This document shows positions 52,803-63,798 of a stretch of DNA of 64,000 nucleotides, piece after piece. The notes under the pieces are model-generated. The model was not told the origin of the DNA. It saw only the letters and a program-made list of their open reading frames with translations, and made no database searches. The translations under genes were made by a program, and so were the position numbers. Source of the DNA: Powellomyces hirtus (Eukaryota > Chytridiomycota > Chytridiomycetes > Spizellomycetales > Powellomycetaceae); contig JAHLKG010000001.1 of the NCBI GenBank assembly GCA_025526995.1, positions 1,054,001-1,118,000 of the forward strand. The letters run 5' to 3'. Numbering within the stretch: position 1 is the stretch's first letter; every line of letters starts with the position of its first letter.

Positions 52803-54495
52803 ATGTTGCAGAATGTGAGTGCAATTTCTGAGAATTTATACATACCACGATAATGCAGGACTGACGGGATTGCCTTTGTTTCTCCTAGTCGAAAGGGAAA
52901 AAACGAGCCCGATCCTCGGGGGACGAGTCGAGCTCCGAGGATGACTACCGCCTACGTAGAGTATTTGAGACGGAGCGGAGGACTCGCAATTAAGCAGGAT
53001 ATTGGCGCTGAAACATTTTGTGCAGGCCTGAGCGATTACGAACGGCACCGACCACCGATCCCCGTGAGGACGGACCAGACCGAGATATTCATGTAGGTTT
53101 GGGCTCTAGAGCTTGACCGTAACATCATAAAATGCTGAGCCTCTGCGCTTGATCCTTCAGTCAGGCAAAACGTTTGAATGAAGAGTTCACATGTCCCGTC
53201 TGTCGGAACATTTTACGGAATACGCATGTCACCATTGAGGTACTGTGACAACATACAAAAAGCCAGCGACCATCCGACCTCATGACACCGAACTTGCCTT
53301 CCAGTGCATGCATAGGTTCTGCCATAGCTGTATCAAAGAGGCACTTTTCAAGGGGTACGCTTATGTGTAGTGTGCACAACACATGAAATCCTCGTTAACA
53401 GAGAAATTGCTCCGCAGAAACAAACAATGTCCCGCTTGTCGACATGAATGTCATTCCATGCGAAACGTAAGACCAGATCCACGGTTCGACGAACTCATTC
53501 AGCTCATACATCCAAACGCTGGTGAGGAAGACAATGATGGGGTGAGCCAGTCCCCGAGATCTCCTCGACACTAGCATCAGTAATCTGATAGGATTGTATA
53601 GAACACAGAAAGTGCAGCTGCGAAAGCGATCGCGGAATCCACACTCGCTTTGCAAAAGCGCTACGAAGAAGGAATGAAACGGCAGTGGGAAGTGCGGAGA
53701 AGAGGCATGGTAAGAGATGACGGTTTACATGGTAGCTCACTGAAACCTGATACCTATGCTATCATATAGAAAGCTCCATCTTCAAAGAATAGCGCGGATA
53801 TCGGCACAACAGAGAATGCCCCATCAATTGCCTCTTCTGTCGAGCGTCCCTCCTCCCCTGCCGCTTCATCAACTGCACATTCGTCGCCTGCTCCACCTCC
53901 GCCGCGCTCTCACAAACAAGAGCCGGTCATACTAACTGACAAAGTGACACACTTGAACGAAGAGCAGCAACCGCCATGGGTGAGATGTCCTATCATCGGA
54001 TGGTCCGCCAAATTCACATGCTGAATCAGATCCGGTTTGCAGTCTGTTGAGATAACATTGATGGCGCATCCTCGTGACAAAACGCTGCCATTGGGAGAGG
54101 TCATCCGTTTGCGTACAACAGACCAGTGCACAGGTCAGTATAACACTTATTCGATGCGTGAGCCTCTAGATAGCTGACAAATGTGTCCAACAGTGGGCCA
54201 CCTGACACGGGCTCTACGCGAATACTACGCGGAACTGGACCCGCGACTGGCACATATCTCTCCTTCGGACTTTCTCATTACCTTGACCCGCGCACCTCCG
54301 CTCACGCGAGAGGAGGAGGAGGAAGAGCTATTTGGAAATGGACTGAGAAAGGAGAGGTCACTGGAGTTGGGAGAAGCTGTCACCATCGCGGAGGCGCTCG
54401 CACGCGATCGAGCAAACGGCGTGTTGGTCTTGTATCACATACTGAGAACGCCGAAAGTGCCCACGGTCGACGCTCCATCAATCATTAGTTCATAG
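52803..54495 (+). CDS. RING1: RING1-type Polycomb E3 ubiquitin ligase (RING plus RAWUL)
   Basis: Ten exons (52803-52814, 52889-52955, 53026-53092, 53161-53239, 53305-53354, 53418-53541, 53602-53709, 53770-53979, 54043-54133, 54194-54495) give 369 residues. A basic/Ser-rich head precedes LSDYERHRPP...TEIF, which matches the RING1/RNF2 segment LSLYELHR...TEI. The RING (about residues 58-105) is FTCPVCRNILRNTHVTIE, CMHRFCHSCIKEALFKG, CPACRHECHSMRNVRPDPRFD. An HHPN-like hinge, a Ser/Pro linker and a C-terminal RAWUL-type domain follow (VEITLMAHPRD..., TVGHLTRALREYYAEL). RING1 monoubiquitylates H2A in PRC1. Exon 6 was placed to give the FKGNKQCPACR spacing of the family. Ascomycete and basidiomycete models lack PRC1, so this is notable. 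Confidence 0.87.
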
Positions 54496-54647
54496 ATTCC
54501 AGCCCCGTTTCTTTTGCCACTGAGCACTCAAAGTTTCCATAAATTGCCCATCGGATGAAATTTTGCGAGTTTTGCATTTAAAAGACGAGTTTCACAATTA
54601 CAAACGATTTAGTTATACGTGAAAATATGGTCTCAACTACGATATTG

Positions 54648-55705
54648 TCAATATGCAATGACAGCTTTTACCGACTCCTCAAGAGTCTCCTTTGGCAAGC
54701 CGAGAAGAGAGTTTGCCACTCCGCCTGATACGTCCTGCTCAAAGTGGTGACCGGTCCCAGGCTGGTAATAGTTGCCCAAGATCAATGCACCGATACCGTT
54801 CACCAAGTCTCCGGCGGCGACCAATTCTCCGCCTTGCTTCAGAACATCATCAGTGGTGAGATGGGTTGCGGTGAACTTTGTTGCAGTGGCGGCCTCAAGC
54901 GCGGCAAGGAGTTGATTCTGCGTTGTCGCAAACGAGCTGATGTAAATGGATCTGTTTGCGGTTTCCGCTGGCTGGCTAAGAATGTTTGCCACCGCTTTCC
55001 CGATGGTGGCGAGGTTCGTATACGAAGTTGTGTGGTTACCACCATCGAGAATGGTGGCCGTGTGCTTCTTGAGATCAAATCCCAAGAACCCAACCTGCAA
55101 TCCCTGGATTTCAGAGAGCAAGGAATGAAGGTTAAAAATAGGATGTACGCTGAGGTTCCGCCTTTTGTGCTTACCCAGTCAAAGAAAGCGCCAGTGGTGA
55201 CGGCCGTCCAAGTAAAGTTGGGGTTCTTCTCAGCCAGTTCGCGAAGGTATTGAACGATGGTCGCTTTGCTGCCGACGTACGCGACGTTGGACAGCGTCTT
55301 CTCGTTCTCAATGTTGCTTCCGAACCCGCTTGGGATGAACCGACGCACTCCCACTTTGAGCGCGGCGTCAATGACCTTCTTTTCGAGTTCGTGTCCTGTA
55401 CCACCCAAATTGGAAACAATGGCATCTTGACCCTTGAAGGCTGACAACAAGCTCGCTTCAGAGTAATCGGTGCGGTGCACGGTAATTCCTTCGGGGAATG
55501 TGCTAGTCGACTCGTTCCGTGCAAGAATGGACACATTGAACTTGTTAGCGTCGAGCAGCCCTTTGAGTACGGAGGGTCCAAGGTTGCCTCCGGCCTGAAT
55601 AAACAACAGAGTATCATTAATGAGACAAAAGACGTAACCCCAAATTGCTTTGAAGGCTAGCAGACGTACGCCGATTAAAATCACGTTTTTGATAGAGTTA
55701 GACAT
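54648..55705 (-). CDS. NmrA-like / isoflavone-reductase-like NAD(P)-binding protein
   Basis: Three exons (55670-55705, 55175-55594, 54648-55103) give 303 residues. The Rossmann start is NVILIG, with AGGNLGPSVLKGLLD completing the Gly-rich turn across an intron. Later motifs are VSNLGGTGHE, the RFIPSGFGSN element and ATIVQYLREL. These are the NmrA/isoflavone-reductase-like signatures. Some relatives are oxidoreductases and others are regulators without activity. The tail is Thr/Ala-rich. No adjacent gene suggests a pathway. Confidence 0.82.
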
Positions 55706-56517
55706 GATGGGAGATGTGTATGTGGAGAGCGTATAAGGAGATTGAGCGCAGATAGAGATGAGTAGAGGAGTATGTTGAGCTGCATCACGAGAGGTTCCCT
55801 CAAAGGCTTGCGTCTTTTATAGGAAAGACAGTCGCTCGTCATCGCCCTTGAAGTCGCAACCCTTGTGGGCCTCGCTACCGCTGCCGCCGAGGGACCGCTG
55901 CCGCAACCGCAAGCTGCTCCTGCATATTACGCACTCGAGCGCTAGGTGAGGGCGCAATGAGCAGTATCACTAACGCCATTGGGGCTTGTTCGGAGCCACT
56001 CGGTGAACTCCGGCGCGATTAACAAAAGCTGTTGACAAATCAGCATCGCGCGACGCGTTTGGTTTCTAGACGATGACAAACGCTCCTTCCTGGCGTGCGA
56101 GAGCGGACTCAACGCGGAAGCGGAAGGATTTCCAACGTAAGGTTCCCGCATATAGAAATTGCGAAGTTGCAACAAGCGCATACAAAGCTTGAGACCATGA
56201 GTAATCACTGGTGCTATCAGATTGCGGATCCGGATTTGACGGTGATTTTACCAGAACAGGCTTGTGCAAAACCTTATTCGTGTTGCCATGGCATGCCAAT
56301 GAGAAAAAGTAGACAGCCCGTCAAAGAACAAAGTTGGGTGCCTTGAGTGGGAGGGTCTAGCGCTTCCAACCAACATGTGCGTTGCTTGTCATGCATTAGC
56401 ATGTGCATAGCAAGCCTGCGAAGCCGCTCATATCATACTGGATCATGTCTCAGATTTCGAATCAGTAAAACTCAACAATGATATTAAATTGATAATATAT
56501 AGCGAAATTGTCGCCCT
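55706..56517. other. Intergenic
   Basis: About 810 bases upstream of the reductase gene and downstream of the W-E-motif gene. No gene is supported. Confidence 0.4.
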
Positions 56518-57665
56518 TCAGGATATAACCGGCAACTGATCGTAGTCAAAATCCTCGTCATCATCCGCCCAGTTCCCCACCGACTGCGCGACCAGTTTAC
56601 CAAAATCGATCTTTACTTGTGCAGGTTTGGTGGTCACAGCGACAGTCTCTCGGTTGGGGGTGCTGGGAGCCGAAGGTTGATTTGGTTTTGGTACATTGAC
56701 TGGTCGGGTAGGAATGACAGGCGCTGATGCCGTGCGCCCGTGGCGATCAGATGACGCATTGACGCTCCTTATGGAAGGTGCGGGTTTGGATGGTTTTGTC
56801 CGTACTTGTACTGGGCCAGCATCTCCCTTTGGCGGTGGTGGGCCAAGTCTGCTGAAGATGGATGAACCTCCTCCAGTTCTAAGATTTGAAGACAGCCCTT
56901 CTTCTTCGTCCTCTTCTTCTTCTTGAACCTCCCACGGTTGTACGAGGCGCACCGATGTATGTCGTGGAGATCGAGATCGCTGCTCGGCGTGCTCTGGGCT
57001 GAGGAGATCCTCTGTTCTCCGTTCCGGAGGAGAGTATGCCGCATCACTGTCGCCTCGCCTGTGCACACGCCTGTTCGAGTGCCGCGAAGTAGACCTGTTC
57101 CGCGATGGCGCTCGAGTCACAGGAGCTGACGCGCCGCCTCTGCCATTCCTCTTTCCCTGGTGTCTCGCGTGACGCTGTTGTATTGCGTCATCTTGTAGAT
57201 TTAGGGAATTGGTCCCATCCCTGTACGAGTTTCTTGCTCCTGGGCTGCGACTGCCACCTCTGCCTTGTGAGCGATCTTGTGACCGACTCTGACGATCTTT
57301 GCTGGTGTTGACCTCCTTTGCTTCTGCCGTCTCCCAAGCATGTATTATCCTTGGTACAGGAGATGGAGTGGCTTTGGGTGACGGGGCTCCGCTGCTTCTA
57401 CTGATGAATGCCCACCGTCGTCAGCCTCATCATCGCCAAGTTCCCCAACCACTATTCTATGTCCTTACCCATTGCCTTCAGGTTTGCTGTTCGGTATCTG
57501 CTGCGGCTGAGATGCAGGTACTTCCCAGGCATGTACCACCCTGGCCGACGCTTGCGAATGTTCTATTGTCGGCGTCGCTGCCACTTTTGGTTGCTCCTGG
57601 GCAACCCGCTGCCGGTGAGGCGGATTGTAAATCTCTGCTGCAGCACGACGGGGCTTTTCTGACAT
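56518..57665 (-). CDS. Disordered Arg/Ser-rich protein with three W-E motifs, unrecognised
   Basis: Two exons (57469-57665, 56518-57400) join in phase 2 to give 359 residues. It starts MSEKPRRAAAEIYNPPHRQR. A short motif R-[VIL]-[VI]-[HQ]-[AP]-W-E-[VT] occurs at residues 42-49, 83-90 and 217-224 in otherwise low-complexity sequence. An RS/RG-rich middle contains GRGGSRSPG and RNRSTSRHS. An acidic run follows the third motif. The C-terminus DFGKLVAQSVGNWADDDEDF is compact and may be a second docking element. Three repeats of one aromatic-acidic motif suggest a multivalent scaffold or RNA-linked protein. I do not recognise the family. Confidence 0.62.
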
Positions 57666-58558
57666 CACGTCTATCTGTCTGTTCAAAGGAAAAGTAATCT
57701 GCTCGATATCTTTGAAAAGAGAGAAGGAAGCGTAACTTCTTCGTCCACGACGATGAAAGTCAGAAATCAAAGTGCGCAGCAAGCCTCATTTGCACACAGA
57801 TTTACTATTTTAAGCCATGAGACACTGAACCCACTCAAACGCCCTTGACGCCACGTTTTAGACGCAACTTCCTCCGGATATTTTACCTTGGTGTCTTGTA
57901 AGACAGAAGGAAAAGAAGCTCCAATCCAAATCGGAGGGAAGTGTTGAATTCGTTCTCCGACGAACTGGCGATCGCTTACGAGCCCAACACAGGCACGTGA
58001 CACTAGTTCACTGCGCCACTTTTCTTTCAGTATAAATAGCGTGCATCGACAGCAGCCCGTTGGTTTTCGTCTAATTAGACCGCCGGATCCCGAACTTCTT
58101 AGCAATGAAACTGCACAGACATTGGAATCGACGTTCTGTCGCTGTTGAAGATGGCTGTCCAAAGAAGCGGGCCGGTCAGATAGAGCGATACGTTCGCGCC
58201 ATTTTAATCGCGGGCTCAGGGAGAACACCACCTTGTGCACCGTTTCATGCTATGGACACATTTCGATTTCTTATTACCATGTGCTTGACATCATGCGCTG
58301 CTCATAGCAGTGTCAGCGTAAGAAAGTTAGCAGTCAACGCGTCTTGTAAGGGCACAAAAAACAACTGTGTCATGCAACAGGTCGCAGTTGCAGAGCAGCC
58401 CTAGCGTTCAGCGCAGGAATCCAAGTGCTGCCCGATGTTTGGGCTTCATTTATGCTTGATAAAAGATCTCCACGGAAGGAGGCGGACGCCTCGTTCTTTC
58501 ATTGAAACTGCAAAACGAGATTCGTGTTAGTCAGTGCGAACCCAGTGATCACGACGCA
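57666..58558. other. Intergenic, divergent
   Basis: About 890 bases between divergent starts. A 99-codon plus-strand frame at 58105-58404 has no supporting feature. No gene is called. Confidence 0.4.
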
Positions 58559-59239
58559 ATGACCACGGACAAGAAGAAAGACTTCGCAGATTTTCAGTGT
58601 TTGGAAAAGGATTACCTGAAGACACTCCCGCCGGGAATCATCAGTCTCGTCACTCTCAGGGAGCAACATGACCTGACTGACCTACTTCACTTTGGCGACT
58701 TTGCACTCGTCATTCTGGAGTTGAAACCGTCAGCTTTAATCACCTTCCCAGCCCTTGGGTACTACAACACAGCACGAAACGAGCGATTTGTGGCAGATCG
58801 GATCTCCGGCTATGTAGCGTCGGTATGGATGCCCATACTGGCTCGAAGCTACCCTCATCTGACTATGCGCGAAGTGAAGTGGAAAGTCCGAAGCCCGCAC
58901 ATGCCGTCCCTACAAGGTGCCTGGTTTGCAGTCAACACGCGACATCCCGACGTTACATACGTAGAAGGCATGCTGGAACGATCAAAAGCGACTGGTATGA
59001 TTTTCGAAAAGGACCTTGCGCGCTCGTTGGGGTATCCTGCTGCGATTCCGGAAGCAGAGCTTGACAACAATATTCGACACATGCAAGTGGGTTATCAGGA
59101 CAGAGCGAAAAAGGGTTTCATGTGGACCTGCTTTGTTGCCAAAGAAGAAGAGAAAGCAGCTGTAAAAGCACATTTCCTAAGAGTTCGAGACACAGTGCGG
59201 GCAGAACTAGACGTAGACCTCGAGCTGATAACAGAATGA
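58559..59239 (+). CDS. Uncharacterised 226-residue protein
   Basis: A single exon from the ATG at 58559. It reads as a well-packed soluble alpha/beta protein with GDFALVILELKPSALITFPA, a PAIPEAELD turn and a conserved-looking ALGYPAAIPE-like stretch (SLGYPAAIPEAELDNNI). No signal peptide or membrane helix is seen. It ends 117 bases from the PCCB stop, tail to tail. I do not recognise it; composition and an intact frame support it as a real gene. Confidence 0.6.
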   Translation: MTTDKKKDFADFQCLEKDYLKTLPPGIISLVTLREQHDLTDLLHFGDFALVILELKPSALITFPALGYYNTARNERFVADRISGYVASVWMPILARSYPHLTMREVKWKVRSPHMPSLQGAWFAVNTRHPDVTYVEGMLERSKATGMIFEKDLARSLGYPAAIPEAELDNNIRHMQVGYQDRAKKGFMWTCFVAKEEEKAAVKAHFLRVRDTVRAELDVDLELITE

Positions 59240-59356
59240 AATCAAAATGAAGATTTAATTCCTTTCACGATGCCTTGGGAACTGGCCTAACTCCAATGAC
59301 GAGATTGCTCAAAGTCACTATGTAAAAACCCTTCGCTGTAAGCATTCGGAAAACCT

Positions 59357-61510
59357 CTACAGGGGGATGTTCCCATGCTTTTTCTTTGGATTTTCTCTCT
59401 GCTTGGTCTTCAGCATCCTGAGGTCTTCAATTATGCGGCTGCGAGTTGTTGATGGCATGATTATGTCGTCCAGGAAGCCTCGCTGTGCGGCGGGGAACGG
59501 ATTGGAGAACTTGGCGACATCTAGAAGAAAAAAATGACGAGACAGGAGCGAATCGTGAATATGCGGTTGGCAAAAATGATCGCAACGAATAACGTACATT
59601 CAGCTTCGGCTTGTGCTGTCGTGACAATATGACGGAAACACGGTCAATCAAAATTGTATCTAAAGGATGCCTTCCACCGACAATACATACTCTTATTCGT
59701 GGAATTTCGGAAGATAATCTCAACAGCTCCTTTGGCTCCCATCACAGCAATCTCACCCGTCGGCCATGAATAGTTTAGGTCGCCGCGGAGATGTTTCGAG
59801 CTGGAACAATGAATCACTAAGAGGGATCTATCGAATACCGATTGGAGCAACCCGCGGAACATACCTCATCACGTCGTATGCGCCACCATAGGCTTTTCTC
59901 GTTACGATGCAGATCTTTGGTACCGTAGCTTCGGCGTAGGCATACAGCAGTTTCGCTCCATTCCGAATGATTCCATTGTGCTCTTGTGCGGTTCCAGGAA
60001 GGAATCCTGGCACGTCTACGAACGTCACGAGGGGTATATTGAAGGCATCACAGAAGCGCACCCATCTAGCCGCCTTAACGGAAGCATTGATGTCCAAAGC
60101 ACCAGAGGAGACTAGTGGTTGGTTGGCGATGATCGACACGGTCTGACCTCCCATCCTGCCGAAACCGACGATGATGTTTTTGGCGAAATCGGGAAAGATC
60201 TCGAAGAACTCTTCATCATCCACTATACGTTTAATCACGCTCTTCATGTCGTACGCTTTGGAAGATTCTGAGGGTATAATCGTATCAAGCGCAACGTCTG
60301 CGCGATCTGCAGGGTCCTCGGTTGCGCGGACGGGCACGTCGTGACGATTTGACAGTGGCAAGAAGTCTACGAACTCTCTCAGTCGGGCGAGCGCTTCAAT
60401 GTCATTGTCGAATGCAAGGTGCGCAACACCGGATTTCGTAGTGTGCACCTTGGCGCCGCCCAGCTCCTCTTGAGACACATCCTCGTTTGTCAGCGCTTTC
60501 ACAACTTCCGGTCCAGTCACGAACAAATGCGAGGTGTTTCGAACCATAAAGGTGAAATCTGTCAATGCTGGTGAATAGACTGCCCCGCCGGCGCATGGTC
60601 CCATGATGAGGGATATCTGTGGCACAACCCCCGACGCGAGAACGTTTCGTTGAAATATATCTGCATAGCCTGCAAGAGATCCAACTCCTTCTTGAATCCG
60701 TGCTCCGCCTGAGTCATTCAACCCTATGACAGGCGCTCCAACCAGCATGGCTTGATCCAAAATCTTGCATATCTTCTGCGCATGTCGCTCTGACAGACTG
60801 CCTCCGTATGCTGTGAAATCTTGACTAAATACGTACACAAGTCGGCCATTGATGGTTCCGTGGCCTGTGACCACGCCGTCCCCCGTGATCTACAGCTTGC
60901 GGAAGCCAACTGGTTAAATTTTGAAGGCCATTCCATGCATTGGGCGCATATTCATGATGTTGAACTTCGAGTAAATGCCCTCCGCTCAGCATTCTCGCTT
61001 CTGATATTCTCACCTTCTGATCAGCCATGCCGAAATCTATACACTGATGTTCTACAAACAAGTCATATTCCCGAAAGGACTTAGTATCCAGAAGGAGGTC
61101 AATGCGCTCCCTCGCCGTTAGTTTGCCCTGGATCGATGAACTACGTCAGCACCAAAGTGACGAATGCCGTTTTCGTCCATCTGGCAATCCATACCTTCTC
61201 GTGCTGTATATCTATTCTTTCCTGACCACCTCCCAAACGAGCTGCCGCGCGTTTCTCGTTTATCCTCTGCACAATATTCAGCTAATGGGAACATTGAAGT
61301 CAGATGATGATTTTCGACACATTATCGAATTGCTGGAACGCATACAGGATTCGGCGGGGCTGTAGAAGGCTGGGCCGTGTTGACTGTTGCATTTCGACGG
61401 ACAGAGCCAACTCTCAAAGGGTTGGCGAAGGCTGGCCGGTCAAAGGGGCATAGTAGTGATCGAAGGGATAGGGAAGAACAGGCCAGTCGCCTTGCTGAAA
61501 GACTTTGCAT
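59357..61510 (-). CDS. PCCB: Propionyl-CoA carboxylase beta subunit, mitochondrial
   Basis: Seven exons (61346-61510, 61195-61281, 61014-61127, 59865-60889, 59691-59800, 59598-59615, 59357-59520) give 560 residues. An Arg/Ser-rich head suits mitochondrial import. The carboxyltransferase fold shows [95 protein letters not shown] and the ending KKHGNIPL, all canonical PCCB. With a biotinylated alpha subunit it converts propionyl-CoA to methylmalonyl-CoA. Exon 6 is only 18 bases and was needed to link TQAEAE to [10 protein letters not shown]. Confidence 0.95.
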
Positions 61511-61938
61511 TAGGTGGTAGAAGTTATATAGCCTTGACTGGAGAAATGGGAAGCTCCATTCATGAAGGAAAAGGAGTGGGCAGTCACGTTGGGACATCAA
61601 AGGTGTGGATGTGACGTGATGAAAGCACGCGCAGGCCTCCGACGAGAATTTCAGGACCAGCCCTGCACGTACGCATGCCGAGCAGCTTCTGTGGCCAGGG
61701 AAACGAGAAAAGCTTCCGATCGCCTGGGCGGCACGAAGTGCTAGATCATTTCGAAGTCGTAATGCTAGAGTACCAAGCAAGGTCGCCCGAGATGCTCTTC
61801 CTACGCAAGACATTGTCAACACTATGTACCTTCTCTCTGATGATCTTCGCCTGAGAAACATGGAGGTTAAATGCGATCGTCATTTATTATTCTTGCAGTA
61901 AGTATGTCGAGGATGCAAAAGGGTCAGCATTTTATGAA
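61511..61938. promoter_or_regulatory. PCCB promoter and RSPH14 3' end
   Basis: Some 428 bases between two leftward genes. No specific element or other gene is seen. Confidence 0.4.
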
Positions 61939-63557
61939 TTAGGGTCTCCAGGTGATCACTTCGATGGCACGTTTTGCCGCCTCGGCGAGTTGCGTGTTGG
62001 GGGATTCTGTTATTGTCTGAAGCTGATAGAAGATGCACATGAATAAGCATCCAAAAGCTGTGTGCCTGCCCCTGAATCTCCATATCGTACCTGCTTTATG
62101 CAACCATGCAGCTGGAACCTGCCTCGATAGTCTTCCGCGCAGTTCGTTATTGTCTTCACTACGTTCAGCAGCACCAGTTCGTTTCTGTCTTTTAGAAGCG
62201 AAGAAAGGACTTGGAGGGAGTTTCCTCGGACGACCAACCGCTTGCCTTCGACGTCAATTGTTATACTAGATTACGACAGAGGTCAGTCAAGCTCTATGCA
62301 GTTGTGCAGAGGATCAACGTTATTGTACCTCATGAGGGCGCCGGCCACAGCGGCTCGCACTTCAGATCGGCGATGATGAAGTAAAGTGAGTAACACCACC
62401 ACGGTGTCATGTTGAACCGCGAGTCGTTTTCCCTCGTGGTAGTCACTGGGCCGGAGGGTGATTAGTCCATTGCGAGACCCAAAGCCTCCAGTGATAACTC
62501 ACCTGAAAGCCATGACGCACCTTCCCACTCCCACCAATACGTCCGAAGCACAGCCCACTCGAAGCATCTTCGTGAAAACTTCCATAGCACCACAGTCTAC
62601 GGCCGAAGCTGGTATGAGGGGGCGCTGACCAAGTCGTATGCAGTTGTGACATGTAGCGATCACGTGAATTTGGACATCAAGGGTTTCGTATGGAAGTTTG
62701 GCAATCAACGAGGCAAAGAGTCCGCCTGAAAGCACAGCAAGTGCGCCTATGCATGTGCATACGATTTAATGGTTTATGAGGATCCCAATGTGATCGTCGA
62801 ATCTCTGATTTTCGCCGATCGGCCTACCGGATGCATCCAATGTGACTAGACCAAGTGTCTCGTGGACGTTTTTACGAACCAATACATCTGGATCTTCAAA
62901 CTGATTGAAGAATGAATTCGTGATAAGGTCTCTAACTCCGTGGAGGTTTGCGACGTACCCGCTGTGAAAGGTGAGTAAGAATATGCGCTTGCACAATCCC
63001 CGCTCGCCCCACGGCATGGCCTATTGCAAAAAGAATCAGTAAGAGTTTTCGAAAGGTTTGTTTCTGCCACATGGCTCATTTGGCTTGTATATGCATACCC
63101 GCAATGATTCTTAAACACTCTGACGATTTCTGCCTGATCGTTAAATCCTCATGTCCAACCAAAGCTCCCAATTTCCCCACGATCCCCTCATCCAGCCCCA
63201 ATGAGATATGTTCTGGTCGGTGAAACAGCTCCGCCAGAAAACACAGTGACTGCTGTTGCTTGAAAAGGGTGGATTTTGGAGAGACGAGAGTTTCGATCTG
63301 CGATACGCATCAAATGACAATTCAGTGATAGTACGGAAGGTCCATGTCAACCGAAGTTTGCTCACAAGTTTCGGCACCCCTCTTCTTCCGTATGCGAGCT
63401 GTTGTGTTGTCGGATCGACGCCTTCGGGGACGGTTGGGGCTCGCAAAGCACTCAACTGTCGCGGTGTCAGTTGGTTTCCATCCTCTATGTGTTCCTCTTG
63501 AGGGGTGAAGTGAGAGTTTGGTGCAAAGTCTATCGGCTTGGCGATTACAGCTGCCAT
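61939..63557 (-). CDS. RSPH14: Radial spoke head protein 14 homolog (RSPH14), flagellar
   Basis: Eight exons (63366-63557, 63099-63297, 62959-63020, 62828-62900, 62503-62725, 62329-62445, 62091-62265, 61939-62022) give 374 residues of armadillo repeats. It keeps the family start AYGRRGVPKL, LTIRQKSSECLRIIA followed by GHAVGRAGI (compare RQKTTEVLCIMA and HSVGRRGF), an RKNVHETLGLV repeat, SEVRAAVAGALM, and the closing AIEVITWRP, close to NVIEWKP of RSPH14. RSPH14 is a component of axonemal radial spokes. The long N-terminal extension (about 60 residues) is lineage-specific. It points to a flagellated cell type. Confidence 0.85.
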
Positions 63558-63798
63558 CTTCTTTTCCCGAAAATGTGGGGAAGTGGAGATTCAAATTGAA
63601 CAAATTACAGAATATTGCATTTCTCGCAGAAACAAAGAAGCGAAGCGGAGAACATTGTGGTGCTTACGTAATGAGAGAAGCTCAAAGTTTCCTCCCAGAA
63701 ACGAAAGCGATATGTGTACGGATAAATGTAGTGTATATATGCCAAATGGACCAGCATTTGCGCAAATGTGGGTAGAGAGCTTCACTGGGTAGAGCCTG

